Assembly: GCA_945948535.1 (NCBI GenBank)
Contig: CAMFBN010000004.1
Location: forward strand, 30,831-94,830
Source: an uncultured Clostridia bacterium
Lineage (GTDB): Bacteria; Bacillota; Clostridia; Oscillospirales; Oscillospiraceae
Length of the DNA: 64,000 nt
Reading direction: 5' to 3'
Shown: positions 26,045 to 34,065 of the stretch, one piece after another
How positions within the stretch are numbered: the first letter of the stretch is position 1
Layout: each line of letters opens with the position of its first letter
The notes under the pieces: model-generated
The model's database searches: none
What the model saw: the letters and a program-made list of their open reading frames with translations, nothing else
Told to the model about the DNA's origin: nothing
Made by a program: the position numbers and the translations under genes

Positions 26045-26069
26045 AAAAAAGCCAGGGGGAATCCCTGGC
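26045..26069 (-). terminator. Terminator after the ICE adhesin gene
   Basis: Stem GCCAGGG / CCCTGGC with loop ATTCC, then TTTTTT on the minus strand, 26 bases past the adhesin stop. It separates the adhesin from the pilin-sortase genes and may set their ratio by read-through. Confidence 0.85.
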
Positions 26070-26094
26070 GCAGTAGAATCTTCGGTTCATGACA

Positions 26095-29000
26095 TTACCA
26101 CCGTTTCTTTTTGTAGGAGATCAGCAGCAGGATGGCACAGACAGCGGCGCAAACAAGCTGCATGATTCGCAGGATAAGCCCGGTGCTTACACCGGTATCC
26201 GGCAGGGAGAAGCCCTTGGCATTGACTACCTGTAAGGATACTTGAAGATCATCCACAGGAAGCTGCCCTTCAAAGGCATACCCTTTCAGGAGTTCATATC
26301 CGTTGGGGGCTTCCAGCTCTGTCACTCGGTAATGGAGGCCCGGATAGAGATTGTCCCAGACCAGCAGGCCGTCCTCACTGGAGGTCAGCGTACCATCTAC
26401 CAGAGCAGAATTGGAGCAGCCGCCCCGAACAATGGTTTTGGAGTAGGTCACGGGATACCACAGGGAACCCTCTGCGCTCCATTCCAGAAGGAAGGTTGCC
26501 CCGGCAAGGTGTTCCCCGGCGGTGTCGATTTTCTCAATGGTGATTTTCCCGGAACGCAGGGCATTGGTGAAGAATACCTCGGCAATCTCGCCCTGTTTTA
26601 CGGTGACAGTCTGTGGGTTATCCCCCTTGCACTCATACAGGCTGTCCTCCGGCAGAAGCTCCTCTATGGTGTAGATTCCGGGCAGCAGATTCCCGGTCAG
26701 AATAAAGCCATCCTCATCGGTGGCAAAGGGAGAGCCGTCCAGAATCTTACCTTCGGCATCCGTAATCTTGAACTGCCAGCCATCCAAAGAACCGCCGCCC
26801 TCCATGGTCTTGGTGATTTTCAGCCTGCCATACTGGACATTGGTGAAAGTGATGAACACATCCTCATGGGGCTTGATTTCAAATTTCTGGACAGTTTCAT
26901 CCACCATCCAGTATTCGTCCTCAAATCGACCATGTTCGTCGCCGGTTTCCTTCGCCCAGTAGGTGCCGGGGTCAAGGTAATAACCAGCCCGACCATCCTC
27001 GTTGGTGATAAGGGTGCCGACTTTCTGGGCGCAGGCTTCATCCGAATAGACAGTGATGTGCCAGCCTTCCACGGATTCGCCAGTATTGGTCTTTTTGTAG
27101 AACCAGACCAGACCCTGCTCCTTGTTGAGCCAGGTATCTACAGTGGTTTCACCGGCTTTTACCGTTACATCGTGGAAGCCCAGTTCTGTTAGCCAGTAAT
27201 TGTCCTCCGTGGGAAGCTCCACTACGGTGTACCGCCCTAACGGAAGATTCTCGGTGCAGGCATAGCCATTGTCATCGGTGGTGAAGTCTCCGTAGGAATT
27301 GCCCTCGGAATCTCTCACCCGGAATGTCCAGCCGCCAAGCTGATTGCCGGTGTTGGTGGTCTTGCGGATTTCAATACGCCCATAATGGGCGTTGGTGAAG
27401 GTGACCTCTGCGGTCTGACCAACGGCAACTGTGACAGACTTTACAGCGGTATCAACTTCCCAATAAGGGTCATCCGTGGGCAGCTCCTTTGCATAGTAGG
27501 TGCCGGAGATCAATCCCGTAACCGTCACGGTGCCATCTGCACCGGTGGTATAGGGAGAGCCGGAGACTGCGCTGGTACAGGAAGAATCCGTATACAGCCC
27601 GATCTGCCAGCCACTTAGGTTTGCACCCGTGTTTGTGACCTTGACCAGCTTCACACTACCGGTGTTCAGCTTGTTGGTGAAGCTGACTGCGGCGGTGCCA
27701 CCTGCGGTTACAGTCACCGCCTGCGGGTTAGTACTGGAACAGTAGTACAGAGCGTTGATGGAGCTGTCGGTATTTCCCAGCTCCTTCACATAGTAGGTGC
27801 CGGGGGTAAGCCCGGTGACGGAAATCTTACCGCTGGAATTGGTGCTGTGCGGCCCCGAAACCAGCGTGGTGCAGGCAGAATTGGAGTATATTCCAAACTG
27901 CCAGCCCGAGAGACTCTGTCCGTCCTCGGTGGTTTTCGTCAGGCTGATGGAGCCGGTATTCAGTTTGTTATTGAAGCTGACCGAAGTGCTGCCGCCTGCG
28001 GTTACAGTTACCGCCTGTGGGTTGGTGCTGGAGCAGTAGTACAGAGCGTTGATTGCGCTGTCCGTATGCCCCAACTCTTTGACATAGTAGGTTCCTGCCG
28101 ACAGGTCTGTAACGGATATCTTTCCGCTGGTGTTGGTGGTATGGGGTCCAGATACAAGGCTGGTACAGGCGCTGTTGCTGTAAATACCAAACTGCCAGCC
28201 GGACAAGTTCTTTCCGTCCTCGGTGGTCTTTGTCAGGCTGATGCTCCCCACCTGCGGCACGGCTTTCAGTTTGAAATAGGCCTTGAGGGAGCCGGTGGAT
28301 GCACTGCAAAGGGATATGGTAGTCTGATAGCTGGAACCGCTCATGTACCAAAGGCAATAGGTGGAGTTGGATGCGGATGGTACAGTACGGGTCGCGGAAT
28401 AAACCGTAGACTCCGAAATCGTCCCAGTCTGTGTGACGGTAAGCATATTGCCGCTCTTGCTGAAGCTGGCCCCGTTCCCATTGGAGAAGCTGAAATTGGA
28501 CAGCACACCATTGGAGTCTGTCACAGAAGCAGTTGTGCCGTTCAGAGTGATGGTTGGCGCACTACTGCTGGCTGAGGAAGTAAAGCTGGGAATCTTCTTC
28601 GCGGATTGGACATAGGAAACCAGCGTGTTGTAATTGGTAGCAAAGTTCGTAACCGATGCCACGCCCGCATTGTAGAAGATGTCACCAGCCGTTCCGCTCT
28701 CGTTGGTGGAGTTGACCGTAAATGAGCTGGGATCACGCAGGCCACAGACAATTTCAAAGATCAGGAACTGGGTGGCTATCCGCAGGGGGACATTGGGATT
28801 CGCGTCCTTCTTGGTGGTTGTAACGCTGATGGAATGATCCCACATCTGATTGCTGTAGAGGAGAATCAGGCCAATGGCTTCCCTCCGTTCGGCAGGCAGA
28901 GCGTACCACACATTGCTGCCGGTGGTGCTGCCGCTGCCATCCAGAGTTACCTCCCGGTCAACGGAGTTGCCGGAGGTGCTGGCTGCGTAGCTGCGCCATG

Positions 29001-29370
29001 GCTCAATACAGTACAGAGGGTCGTCCGCATAGGCAACACCGCCGTACCGGGCAAAGTGCCAGCCCAAGTTTTTGATGTATGCTGTGCGGGTGGTGCCTGT
29101 ACCGTTGGGCTTGTAGGCACAGGTTACCTGACTGTTCAAAACCGTGGTGTAATTGCCGTTATCTGCATAATCGAACAGCATGATGCTGCTTTGGGTACTT
29201 GCCAGAGCCATTACGCCGTATTCATCTTCAGAATCGTCGGACAGTGTCTGCTCAGACGCAGATTCCGATTCTGAAATGTTGTTACCAGGTATCTCCTCTG
29301 CAAATGCACTGGGAATCATACCGATCAGAAGCAGCACCACAAGAAATAAGGCTGCTATTCGTTTTATCAT
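26095..29370 (-). CDS. Thioester-domain and Cna-B repeat adhesin, LPDTG
   Basis: A 1091-aa probable pilus tip adhesin. Signal peptide (1-25). A thioester-like domain has YCIEPW (Cys121) and ATQFLIF (Gln201), the pair that would form a reactive Cys-Gln thioester for covalent host attachment. After a Ser/Thr-rich part (about 240-370) seven SpaA/Cna-B-type domains follow, each starting like GSISLTKTTEDG, GRIEIRKTTNTG or GKITIEKIDTAG. The first two are almost identical. It ends LPDTGVSTG, a helix and KKKRW. A terminator follows. Confidence 0.9.
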   Translation of the reverse strand: MIKRIAALFLVVLLLIGMIPSAFAEEIPGNNISESESASEQTLSDDSEDEYGVMALASTQSSIMLFDYADNGNYTTVLNSQVTCAYKPNGTGTTRTAYIKNLGWHFARYGGVAYADDPLYCIEPWRSYAASTSGNSVDREVTLDGSGSTTGSNVWYALPAERREAIGLILLYSNQMWDHSISVTTTKKDANPNVPLRIATQFLIFEIVCGLRDPSSFTVNSTNESGTAGDIFYNAGVASVTNFATNYNTLVSYVQSAKKIPSFTSSASSSAPTITLNGTTASVTDSNGVLSNFSFSNGNGASFSKSGNMLTVTQTGTISESTVYSATRTVPSASNSTYCLWYMSGSSYQTTISLCSASTGSLKAYFKLKAVPQVGSISLTKTTEDGKNLSGWQFGIYSNSACTSLVSGPHTTNTSGKISVTDLSAGTYYVKELGHTDSAINALYYCSSTNPQAVTVTAGGSTSVSFNNKLNTGSISLTKTTEDGQSLSGWQFGIYSNSACTTLVSGPHSTNSSGKISVTGLTPGTYYVKELGNTDSSINALYYCSSTNPQAVTVTAGGTAAVSFTNKLNTGSVKLVKVTNTGANLSGWQIGLYTDSSCTSAVSGSPYTTGADGTVTVTGLISGTYYAKELPTDDPYWEVDTAVKSVTVAVGQTAEVTFTNAHYGRIEIRKTTNTGNQLGGWTFRVRDSEGNSYGDFTTDDNGYACTENLPLGRYTVVELPTEDNYWLTELGFHDVTVKAGETTVDTWLNKEQGLVWFYKKTNTGESVEGWHITVYSDEACAQKVGTLITNEDGRAGYYLDPGTYWAKETGDEHGRFEDEYWMVDETVQKFEIKPHEDVFITFTNVQYGRLKITKTMEGGGSLDGWQFKITDAEGKILDGSPFATDEDGFILTGNLLPGIYTIEELLPEDSLYECKGDNPQTVTVKQGEIAEVFFTNALRSGKITIEKIDTAGEHLAGATFLLEWSAEGSLWYPVTYSKTIVRGGCSNSALVDGTLTSSEDGLLVWDNLYPGLHYRVTELEAPNGYELLKGYAFEGQLPVDDLQVSLQVVNAKGFSLPDTGVSTGLILRIMQLVCAAVCAILLLISYKKKRW
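27661..28248 (-). repeat. Two near-identical tandem Cna-B repeats (294 bases each)
   Basis: Repeat 1 is 27955-28248 and repeat 2 is 27661-27954, each coding 98 residues from GSISLTKTTEDG to NKLNT. By eye about 85-90 percent of residues agree, far more than with the other five domains, so this is a recent in-frame duplication. Confidence 0.85.
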
Positions 29371-29526
29371 GGGTAAAAACTGTTCCTTTCTTTAGATTTG
29401 TGCTGGGGGTTGTTCTTCTTTTTCAGACTGTACGGGTAGTTAGAAGGGGTGAGGTGTGGAGAGGGGGAACCGCAGGATCACTTGGCGCAGTCCTGTGAAA
29501 TGGGCAGACTGCCCCCTTGTGAGTGG

Positions 29527-30486
29527 TTATCGTTCCTGTTCCCGCTGGCGTTTTCGGTAAAACTCCAATGCCTTTACAATGGTATCCTCAATCTTCTGCG
29601 CAGGCGTCCCCGGCGCGAAGTATTTGCTGATACGCTCCTTCGGAATTTTGAACTGCTCCTTTTGGTTGGGCTTTTCCTCCTGCATGATGGAGAAAATCAC
29701 ATCCATGTTCAGCCTGCCTTCTTCTGAAAATTTCCGCATTTTCATCGCCTGAACATGAGATGGGGTGCAGTCCTCCGTTGTCATGGTTTCGTACAGATCA
29801 TGCTGCTCCTGCTGGGTCAGGTAGGATAGCTCCACCGCAGGGCGCAGAGCAATTTGCAGCTTGTCCTTTTCTTTCAGAACGGAGTTGTCCACCAAGTCCA
29901 GAACTTCGGGAATCAACTCCGTCAGACGGATTAACTTTCGCACTTGCTCATGACTTTCTCCCGCCTGTTCTGCCAGAATCTCTCTGCTTTTCTTACCAGA
30001 GAAATGGGGCAACACTGTTGCACCATTTTCTTTGCTCGGTCTGCCAGCCTGCCTACGCATAGCATCCAGCTTCATCTTATAGGCAAAGGCTTTTTCAGAC
30101 GGCAAAAGCTGCTCCCGCTGCAAATTGGAATCCACCATGATCACGGTCGCTTCCTCGTCTGTCAGTTCCCGGACAATACAGGGCAGTTGCAGTTTCGCAA
30201 TCAGGGTACACGCCAGCTTGCGGCGATGACCGGCAACCATTTCGTAATGCCCGTTCTCTTTGGGGCGCACAATGGCAGGAACCAGAATGCCGTGCTGTTT
30301 CACACTCTCCGCCATCTCGATCATGTTGTCATCCATGCGGACTTTGAAAGGGTGATTGGGGAAATCGTCAATCTGGTCAATAGGGATTTCCTGTACCCTC
30401 GGCTGACTGGCAATGTCTCGCTCCTCCTGGGTGGTGAACAGACTATCGACTGATGTTAGCAGATTTGCTGCGCTGTTTTTCGCCAA
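29527..30486 (-). CDS. parB: ParB-family partition/DNA-binding protein
   Basis: A 319-aa protein with a ParB N-terminal domain (IPIDQIDDFPNHPFKV; YEMVAGHRRKLACTLI; LQREQLLPSEKAFAYKMKLD) and a helix-turn-helix (REILAEQAGESHEQVRKLI) near residue 165. The family binds a parS-like site and, with ParA, maintains excised or replicating element copies. It starts 44 bases inside the parA gene end. Candidate binding sites are the palindromes at 31745-31800. 29371-29526 downstream holds no gene I can support. Confidence 0.9.
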   Translation of the reverse strand: MAKNSAANLLTSVDSLFTTQEERDIASQPRVQEIPIDQIDDFPNHPFKVRMDDNMIEMAESVKQHGILVPAIVRPKENGHYEMVAGHRRKLACTLIAKLQLPCIVRELTDEEATVIMVDSNLQREQLLPSEKAFAYKMKLDAMRRQAGRPSKENGATVLPHFSGKKSREILAEQAGESHEQVRKLIRLTELIPEVLDLVDNSVLKEKDKLQIALRPAVELSYLTQQEQHDLYETMTTEDCTPSHVQAMKMRKFSEEGRLNMDVIFSIMQEEKPNQKEQFKIPKERISKYFAPGTPAQKIEDTIVKALEFYRKRQREQER

Positions 30487-31264
30487 TGTCCATTACCTCC
30501 TTCACCAGAGTGCGGTAGGCTTCCGCCGCGCGGCCTTTCGGCTCATGCTTGAAAATGCTGTGGTCTGCGGTGCTGATTTCCGCCAGCCGAACTGTGGATG
30601 GGATTACCGTCTGCATAATGGGCAGATGCTTACCGTAGGCGGCTTTGACGGATGCCACAATATCCTTGCGAAAATTCGTTTCATTTGCCATGGTCATGAA
30701 CACACCGCCGATTTTCAGCTTAGGGTTAATCTGCCTCTTAATGTTCTGCACGGTATTGACCAACTCCGTCATGTTTTCGGCAGCAAAATACTCTGCCTGA
30801 ACCGGGATCAGAACATAATCCGATGCAGACAGAGCATTGATGACCAGCATACCGAGAGACGGGCGGCAATCCAGCAGAACATAATCGTAGTCCTTTTTGA
30901 TCTGATCCACATACTGCCGCAGCACCGTCTCCCGGCTCATGACATTCACCAGCCCCACCTCAACGGCGGACAGGGTGCGGTTGCCGGGGACGAAATCAAA
31001 GCCCTCATGATGGTGGCAGATTTCGGGATGATCTCCGCCGCTGACACCTGCCACGATGTCGTTCATGGCATTGCCCAGTGTCAGCGGCAAATCATTCGGT
31101 TTTCGCAGTCCCAGCATTTTGGTTAAGTCCCCCTGCGGGTCAACATCCAGCAGAAGAACCTTCTTGCCCTGCATCGCCAGTCCAGCGCCCAGGTTATACA
31201 CCGTAGTGCTTTTCCCCACGCCGCCCTTCTGGTTGGCAACGGCAATGACCTTCGTTTTTGCCAT
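30443..31264 (-). CDS. parA: ParA-family ATPase
   Basis: A 273-aa partition ATPase. Deviant Walker A NQKGGVGKSTTVYNLGAGLA, then LLDVDPQGDLTKML (Walker A prime) and YVLLDCRPSLGMLVINAL (Walker B). It probably segregates the excised ICE with ParB. ATG at 31262-31264 has AAGGAGG upstream, immediately after a 10-bp hairpin; a terminator-like hairpin lies further upstream. Confidence 0.93.
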   Translation of the reverse strand: MAKTKVIAVANQKGGVGKSTTVYNLGAGLAMQGKKVLLLDVDPQGDLTKMLGLRKPNDLPLTLGNAMNDIVAGVSGGDHPEICHHHEGFDFVPGNRTLSAVEVGLVNVMSRETVLRQYVDQIKKDYDYVLLDCRPSLGMLVINALSASDYVLIPVQAEYFAAENMTELVNTVQNIKRQINPKLKIGGVFMTMANETNFRKDIVASVKAAYGKHLPIMQTVIPSTVRLAEISTADHSIFKHEPKGRAAEAYRTLVKEVMDIGEKQRSKSANISR

Positions 31265-31290
31265 TTGGGTTTTTCCTCCTTAAATAGATT

Positions 31291-31318
31291 TAGCCGCCTG
31301 CGGTATGGCAGACGGCTA
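31291..31318 (-). other. Hairpin just upstream of the parA ribosome site
   Basis: TAGCCG-x-CTGC ... GCAG-x-CGGCTA, ten pairs with one mismatch, ending about ten bases before AAGGAGG. It has the same outer pairs and position as the hairpin at 9388-9424. It could protect the mRNA end or modulate translation. Confidence 0.5.
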
Positions 31319-31330
31319 TGTACTGGAAAC

Positions 31331-31365
31331 AGAAAAACCGCCTACTTGAAGACAAGTAAGCGGTT
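31331..31365 (-). terminator. Terminator/attenuator between the 54-aa gene and parA
   Basis: On the minus strand AACCGCTTACTTG pairs with CAAGTAGGCGGTT (one U-G pair), loop TCTT, followed by TTTTT. It lies 11 bases past the small-gene stop and about 70 bases before parA, so parA expression would depend on read-through or a separate promoter. Confidence 0.8.
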
Positions 31366-31375
31366 GTGGTATGTA

Positions 31376-31540
31376 TTAGATTCTTTTCACAGGGGCGGAG
31401 AGGACTTTCATAATCAGCTCATCCACGCAGTCAGTGAAGCGCTCTGCACGGATTAAGCGGTTTTTCAGTTCGACAAGACTTCTGACCAGAACATTGTATT
31501 CGGATTCGTCCAAATATAAATAATGCTTTTTCTTAAACAT
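31376..31540 (-). CDS. 54-aa ICE protein, paralogue of the 63-aa protein at 3.9 kb
   Basis: MFKKKHYLYLDESEYNVLVR opens a small, charged, probably DNA- or protein-binding polypeptide; the second half (LVELKNRLIRAERFTDCVD, then A-P-V-K-R) aligns with the 63-aa gene beside VirD4. ATG at 31538-31540 is preceded by AAGGAGGTG. It is the gene nearest to the right end of the ICE. Unknown function. Confidence 0.8.
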   Translation of the reverse strand: MFKKKHYLYLDESEYNVLVRSLVELKNRLIRAERFTDCVDELIMKVLSAPVKRI

Positions 31541-31875
31541 GAGATGCACCTCCTTGGGTGTATCATACATGATAGGGGAGAGGAGGGCAACTGTGCAAAA
31601 CACATAAACTATATTTCGATATATCAGAGTTGGTCAAAACCAGTCAGACGGTTCAGAAATTGTTTTTGGGTTGTCGAGACAGGAAAAACAGGGTGTCTGA
31701 AAGGACTGTTGAGCCATGGAAAACCCATGGCTAAGGCCCCAAAATTAACCTATCGGTTAACACATTTGGGGTTCTGAGAGGCAATTTAACCACTGGTTAA
31801 CACAAAAAAAGTTGTCAAAATAGGGTCAAATCCAGTCAAAAAACGGCAAAGTGCATCAAAGCAAGATATATAGGA
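31541..31875. other. Gene-free terminal region of the ICE
   Basis: About 335 bases with no convincing gene. It contains the two TTAACC/GGTTAA palindromes, the upstream region of the 54-aa gene and, near its right end, an AT-rich stretch with several TCAAA words. The ICE attachment site probably lies here or in the adjoining rpsI 3' end. Confidence 0.6.
31745..31800. repeat. Twin TTAACC-GGTTAA palindromes
   Basis: TTAACC-TATC-GGTTAA at 31745-31760 and TTAACC-ACT-GGTTAA at 31786-31800, both followed by CAC(A). Centres are about 40 bases apart (near four helical turns). They lie upstream of the 54-aa gene and parAB. Candidate parS, regulator or recombination-accessory sites. Confidence 0.65.
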
Positions 31876-31907
31876 AAAACCCGGAAAACGAGTGTTTTCC
31901 GGGTTTT
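31876..31907. terminator. Bidirectional terminator after rpsI
   Basis: AAAACCCGGAAAAC-GAGT-GTTTTCCGGGTTTT, a perfect 14-bp stem with A/T tracts on both sides, 33 bases past the rpsI stop. It would end the rplM-rpsI transcript and insulate it from the ICE. Confidence 0.92.
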
Positions 31908-31939
31908 GTAAGCAAAAAATATTGGAAATAAGCCAAAAT

Positions 31940-32344
31940 TTAGCGCTTGGAGAACTGAGGTGCGCGACGGGCGGCTTTGAGACCGTACTTCTTTCTTTCC
32001 TTCATTCTGGGGTCACGAGTCATGAAGCCGGCAGCCTTCAGGGAAGCGCGGTACTCGGGATTCAGGGTGACCAGAGCGCGGGAAATGCCGTGACGGATAG
32101 CGCCGGCCTGACCGGAAACGCCGCCGCCGGCGACAGTGACAACGATGTCAACCTTGCCCAGCAGGTCGGTGGTAACCAGGGGCTGACGAACGATCAGCTT
32201 CAGGGTCTCCAGACCGAAGTAGTCGTCGATGTCGCGGCCGTTGATGATGATGGAGCCGGTGCCGTTCTCGTAGACGCGAACGCGGGCCACGGAGGACTTA
32301 CGACGGCCAGTGCCGTAAAAATACTTCTTCTTGCTCTCGTACAT
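31940..32344 (-). CDS. rpsI: Ribosomal protein S9
   Basis: A 134-aa S9 of the small subunit. [20 protein letters not shown] at the N-terminus and the C-terminal [17 protein letters not shown], whose last residues reach the P site, are characteristic. It is the second gene of the rplM-rpsI operon, 16 bases after rplM. Its 3' end is next to the ICE, consistent with rpsI serving as the integration target; the terminal codons appear intact. Confidence 0.98.
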   Translation of the reverse strand: MYESKKKYFYGTGRRKSSVARVRVYENGTGSIIINGRDIDDYFGLETLKLIVRQPLVTTDLLGKVDIVVTVAGGGVSGQAGAIRHGISRALVTLNPEYRASLKAAGFMTRDPRMKERKKYGLKAARRAPQFSKR

Positions 32345-32360
32345 TTAAGTTACCTCCAAA

Positions 32361-32792
32361 TTAGTCCAGATTCCAAACTTCGGGCTTCTGGGCGGCGTGG
32401 GGATGCTCAGCGCCCTTGTACAGGTGCAGGCGGGTCAGAGCGTTCTTGCCCAGGGTGTTCTTGGGCAGCATACCCTTGACAGCCAGCTCCATGGCGTAGT
32501 CGCTGCGGGCTTCCATCATGTCGCGGGCCTTGGTCTCCTTCAGGCCGCCGATCCAGCCGGACACACGGTAGTACTTCTTCTGCTCGGGCTTCTTGCCGGT
32601 TAAGATAGCCTTGTCGGTGTTGATGATGATGACATTGTCACCGCAGTCAACGTTGGGGGTGAAGTCAGACTTGTGCTTGCCCCGCAGCAGGTTCGCGGCG
32701 GCGACAGCGGTACGGCCCAGGGGCTTGCCGGCAGCGTCGATCACATACCACTTGCGCTCCAGGGTCTCCTTCTTCAGCAGAGTAGTGGACAT
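32361..32792 (-). CDS. rplM: Ribosomal protein L13
   Basis: A 143-aa L13 of the large subunit (KWYVIDAAGKPLGRTAV; HKSDFTPNVDCGDNVIIIN; VKGMLPKNTLGKNALTRLHL). The ATG at 32790-32792 follows GGAGG; an in-frame upstream extension belongs to the leader. First gene of rplM-rpsI, driven by a strong promoter at 32870-32898. Confidence 0.98.
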   Translation of the reverse strand: MSTTLLKKETLERKWYVIDAAGKPLGRTAVAAANLLRGKHKSDFTPNVDCGDNVIIINTDKAILTGKKPEQKKYYRVSGWIGGLKETKARDMMEARSDYAMELAVKGMLPKNTLGKNALTRLHLYKGAEHPHAAQKPEVWNLD

Positions 32793-32828
32793 TATGATTT
32801 CCTCCAATTGGATAAAATATTTTGACAT

Positions 32829-32868
32829 TTTCAGCCCGTTGGGGTACAATACCCACGGGACGCCTGAA
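32829..32868 (-). promoter_or_regulatory. Structured leader of rplM (candidate L13 autoregulatory leader)
   Basis: The short leader can fold around CCCGTGGGT / ACCCCAACGGG with CAG/CTG closing pairs. L13 operons in Firmicutes are known to have autoregulatory leaders; whether this sequence fits that model needs a covariance search. Confidence 0.45.
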
Positions 32869-32869
32869 C

Positions 32870-32898
32870 TTTATACCACAGAAAAAAACAAATGTCAA
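32870..32898 (-). promoter_or_regulatory. Promoter of rplM-rpsI
   Basis: TTGACA (32893-32898), 17-base spacer, TATAAA (32870-32875) on the minus strand: a strong vegetative-type promoter. Confidence 0.85.
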
Positions 32899-33016
32899 CT
32901 GATATTTTGCCTGTTTTTATGGAATCCAAATTAATCTCTTAAAATCTCTTAAATACTCACGAATACTCTTGTTTTCTCGAATGCTATTTTTCTCTTTTTT
33001 GGAGGTAATTTCACCA

Positions 33017-33757
33017 ATGCAGAAGCTTATGGGCCTGGTCCGCCGGTGCGTGGACGACTATGATATGATTCAGGAGGGAGACCGGATTGCCGTTGGCGTT
33101 TCCGGCGGAAAGGACTCTCTGGTGCTGCTCACCCTGCTGGCAGGCCTGCGGGCGTATTTCAACAAGCCCTTTGAATTGGAGGCACTTACCATCGACATGG
33201 GGATGGGAATGGACTATTCCGATGTAGAAGCGCTGTGCCGGGATATCGGCGTACCCTATTCCATTGTGAAGACGGAAATTGCTCCCATTATTTTTGACCA
33301 CCGTCAGGAGAAGAATCCCTGCTCCCTGTGCGCGAAAATGCGCCGGGGCGCCCTGAATCAGGCAATTGTGGAGCGGGGCTTCAACAAGCTGGCGCTGGGG
33401 CACCACTATGACGACGCGGTGGAGACCTTCGTGATGTCCCTGTTGTTTGAGGGCCGGATCAGCTGCTTCCAGCCGGTGACAAACCTCGACAGAACCGGCA
33501 TCATTCAGATTCGCCCCATGCTGTATATCCATGAGAAAACCGTGGACAACTTTGCCCAGCGGCAGGGGCTGCCGGTGATTCAAAACCGCTGCCCCGTAGA
33601 TAAGCAGACCAAGCGGGAGGAGGTCAAGCAGCTGATCTACCAGCTGAGCCAGACCTATCCCGACCTGAAGGAGCGGATTTTCGGCGCCATGCAGCGATTT
33701 CCTCTGCCGGCGTGGGAGCCCCACGGGCGGTATAAGCGACCGAAGGAACAGGAATAG
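33017..33757 (+). CDS. TtcA-like tRNA thiolation protein
   Basis: A 246-aa PP-loop ATPase of the TtcA family, whose members add sulfur to tRNA cytidine 32 with an iron-sulfur cluster. VSGGKDSLVLL is the PP-loop; NPCSLCAKMRRGAL gives the CxxC; ALGHHYDDAVETF and NRCPVDKQTKREEV are family motifs. Starts at the second in-frame ATG (33017), with GGAGGT 11 bases upstream; earlier starts have none. Substrate assignment is by family and not certain. Confidence 0.88.
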   Translation: MQKLMGLVRRCVDDYDMIQEGDRIAVGVSGGKDSLVLLTLLAGLRAYFNKPFELEALTIDMGMGMDYSDVEALCRDIGVPYSIVKTEIAPIIFDHRQEKNPCSLCAKMRRGALNQAIVERGFNKLALGHHYDDAVETFVMSLLFEGRISCFQPVTNLDRTGIIQIRPMLYIHEKTVDNFAQRQGLPVIQNRCPVDKQTKREEVKQLIYQLSQTYPDLKERIFGAMQRFPLPAWEPHGRYKRPKEQE

Positions 33758-33803
33758 TCTGGCAGTTTTTGGACATACTTCCTCCGTAAGGAGGCGGTAA
33801 AAC

Positions 33804-34064
33804 ATGGTAAAAGGCATTTCCCGGCAGGTGATTGTGGTTCACGCACCGGACCCAAAGCTGTTTGAACAGGCGATTTTTATTCTGAAGGATGACGTAGGCG
33901 AGGGAATTACAGATGAGGCCCTTTTGAAGGAGGCTCGCAGCGCCATCCGGGAAAGTGCTGACAGGCCGGGAAAGAAGCGGCACTTTTACCTCTACGGCGC
34001 GGTGTGGGCATCCGGCGGCGCCCTGATTACGGGGCTGATCTGGCTGCTGACGGTGCTGCTGTGA
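33804..34064 (+). CDS. Small membrane-anchored protein, unknown
   Basis: An 86-aa protein with a mixed N-terminal domain (GISRQVIVVHAPDPKLFEQA) and a C-terminal hydrophobic helix (GALITGLIWLLTVLL), so probably tail-anchored. No family recognised. Its ribosome site GGAGG sits in a small hairpin CCTCC-GTAA-GGAGG (33781-33794), which may limit translation. It follows the TtcA-like gene by 46 bases. Confidence 0.7.
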   Translation: MVKGISRQVIVVHAPDPKLFEQAIFILKDDVGEGITDEALLKEARSAIRESADRPGKKRHFYLYGAVWASGGALITGLIWLLTVLL

Positions 34065-34065
34065 C

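Larger units (their letters stand above)
1..31875. mobile_element. Tn1549/CTn-type integrative conjugative element, one end only
   Basis: Contiguous block with VirB4, PrgI, VirB6/TrbL, a VirB2-like subunit, VirD4, PcfB, MOBP-type relaxase, MobC, Toprim primase, giant methylase-helicase, TnpV and ParAB, nearly all on the minus strand. This order is the conserved backbone of Tn1549-family ICEs. The right limit is inferred: the last ICE-like gene starts at 31540 and host rpsI ends at 31940. The left limit and the integrase are outside the window. The exact attachment site is not resolved. Cargo includes a sortase pilus and a redox cassette. Confidence 0.9.

Noticed and set aside
22387..29370. 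Pilus locus as a separate mobile element nested in the ICE
   Set aside because: No transposase, terminal repeats or composition break seen at its edges; it reads as integrated ICE cargo on the same strand.
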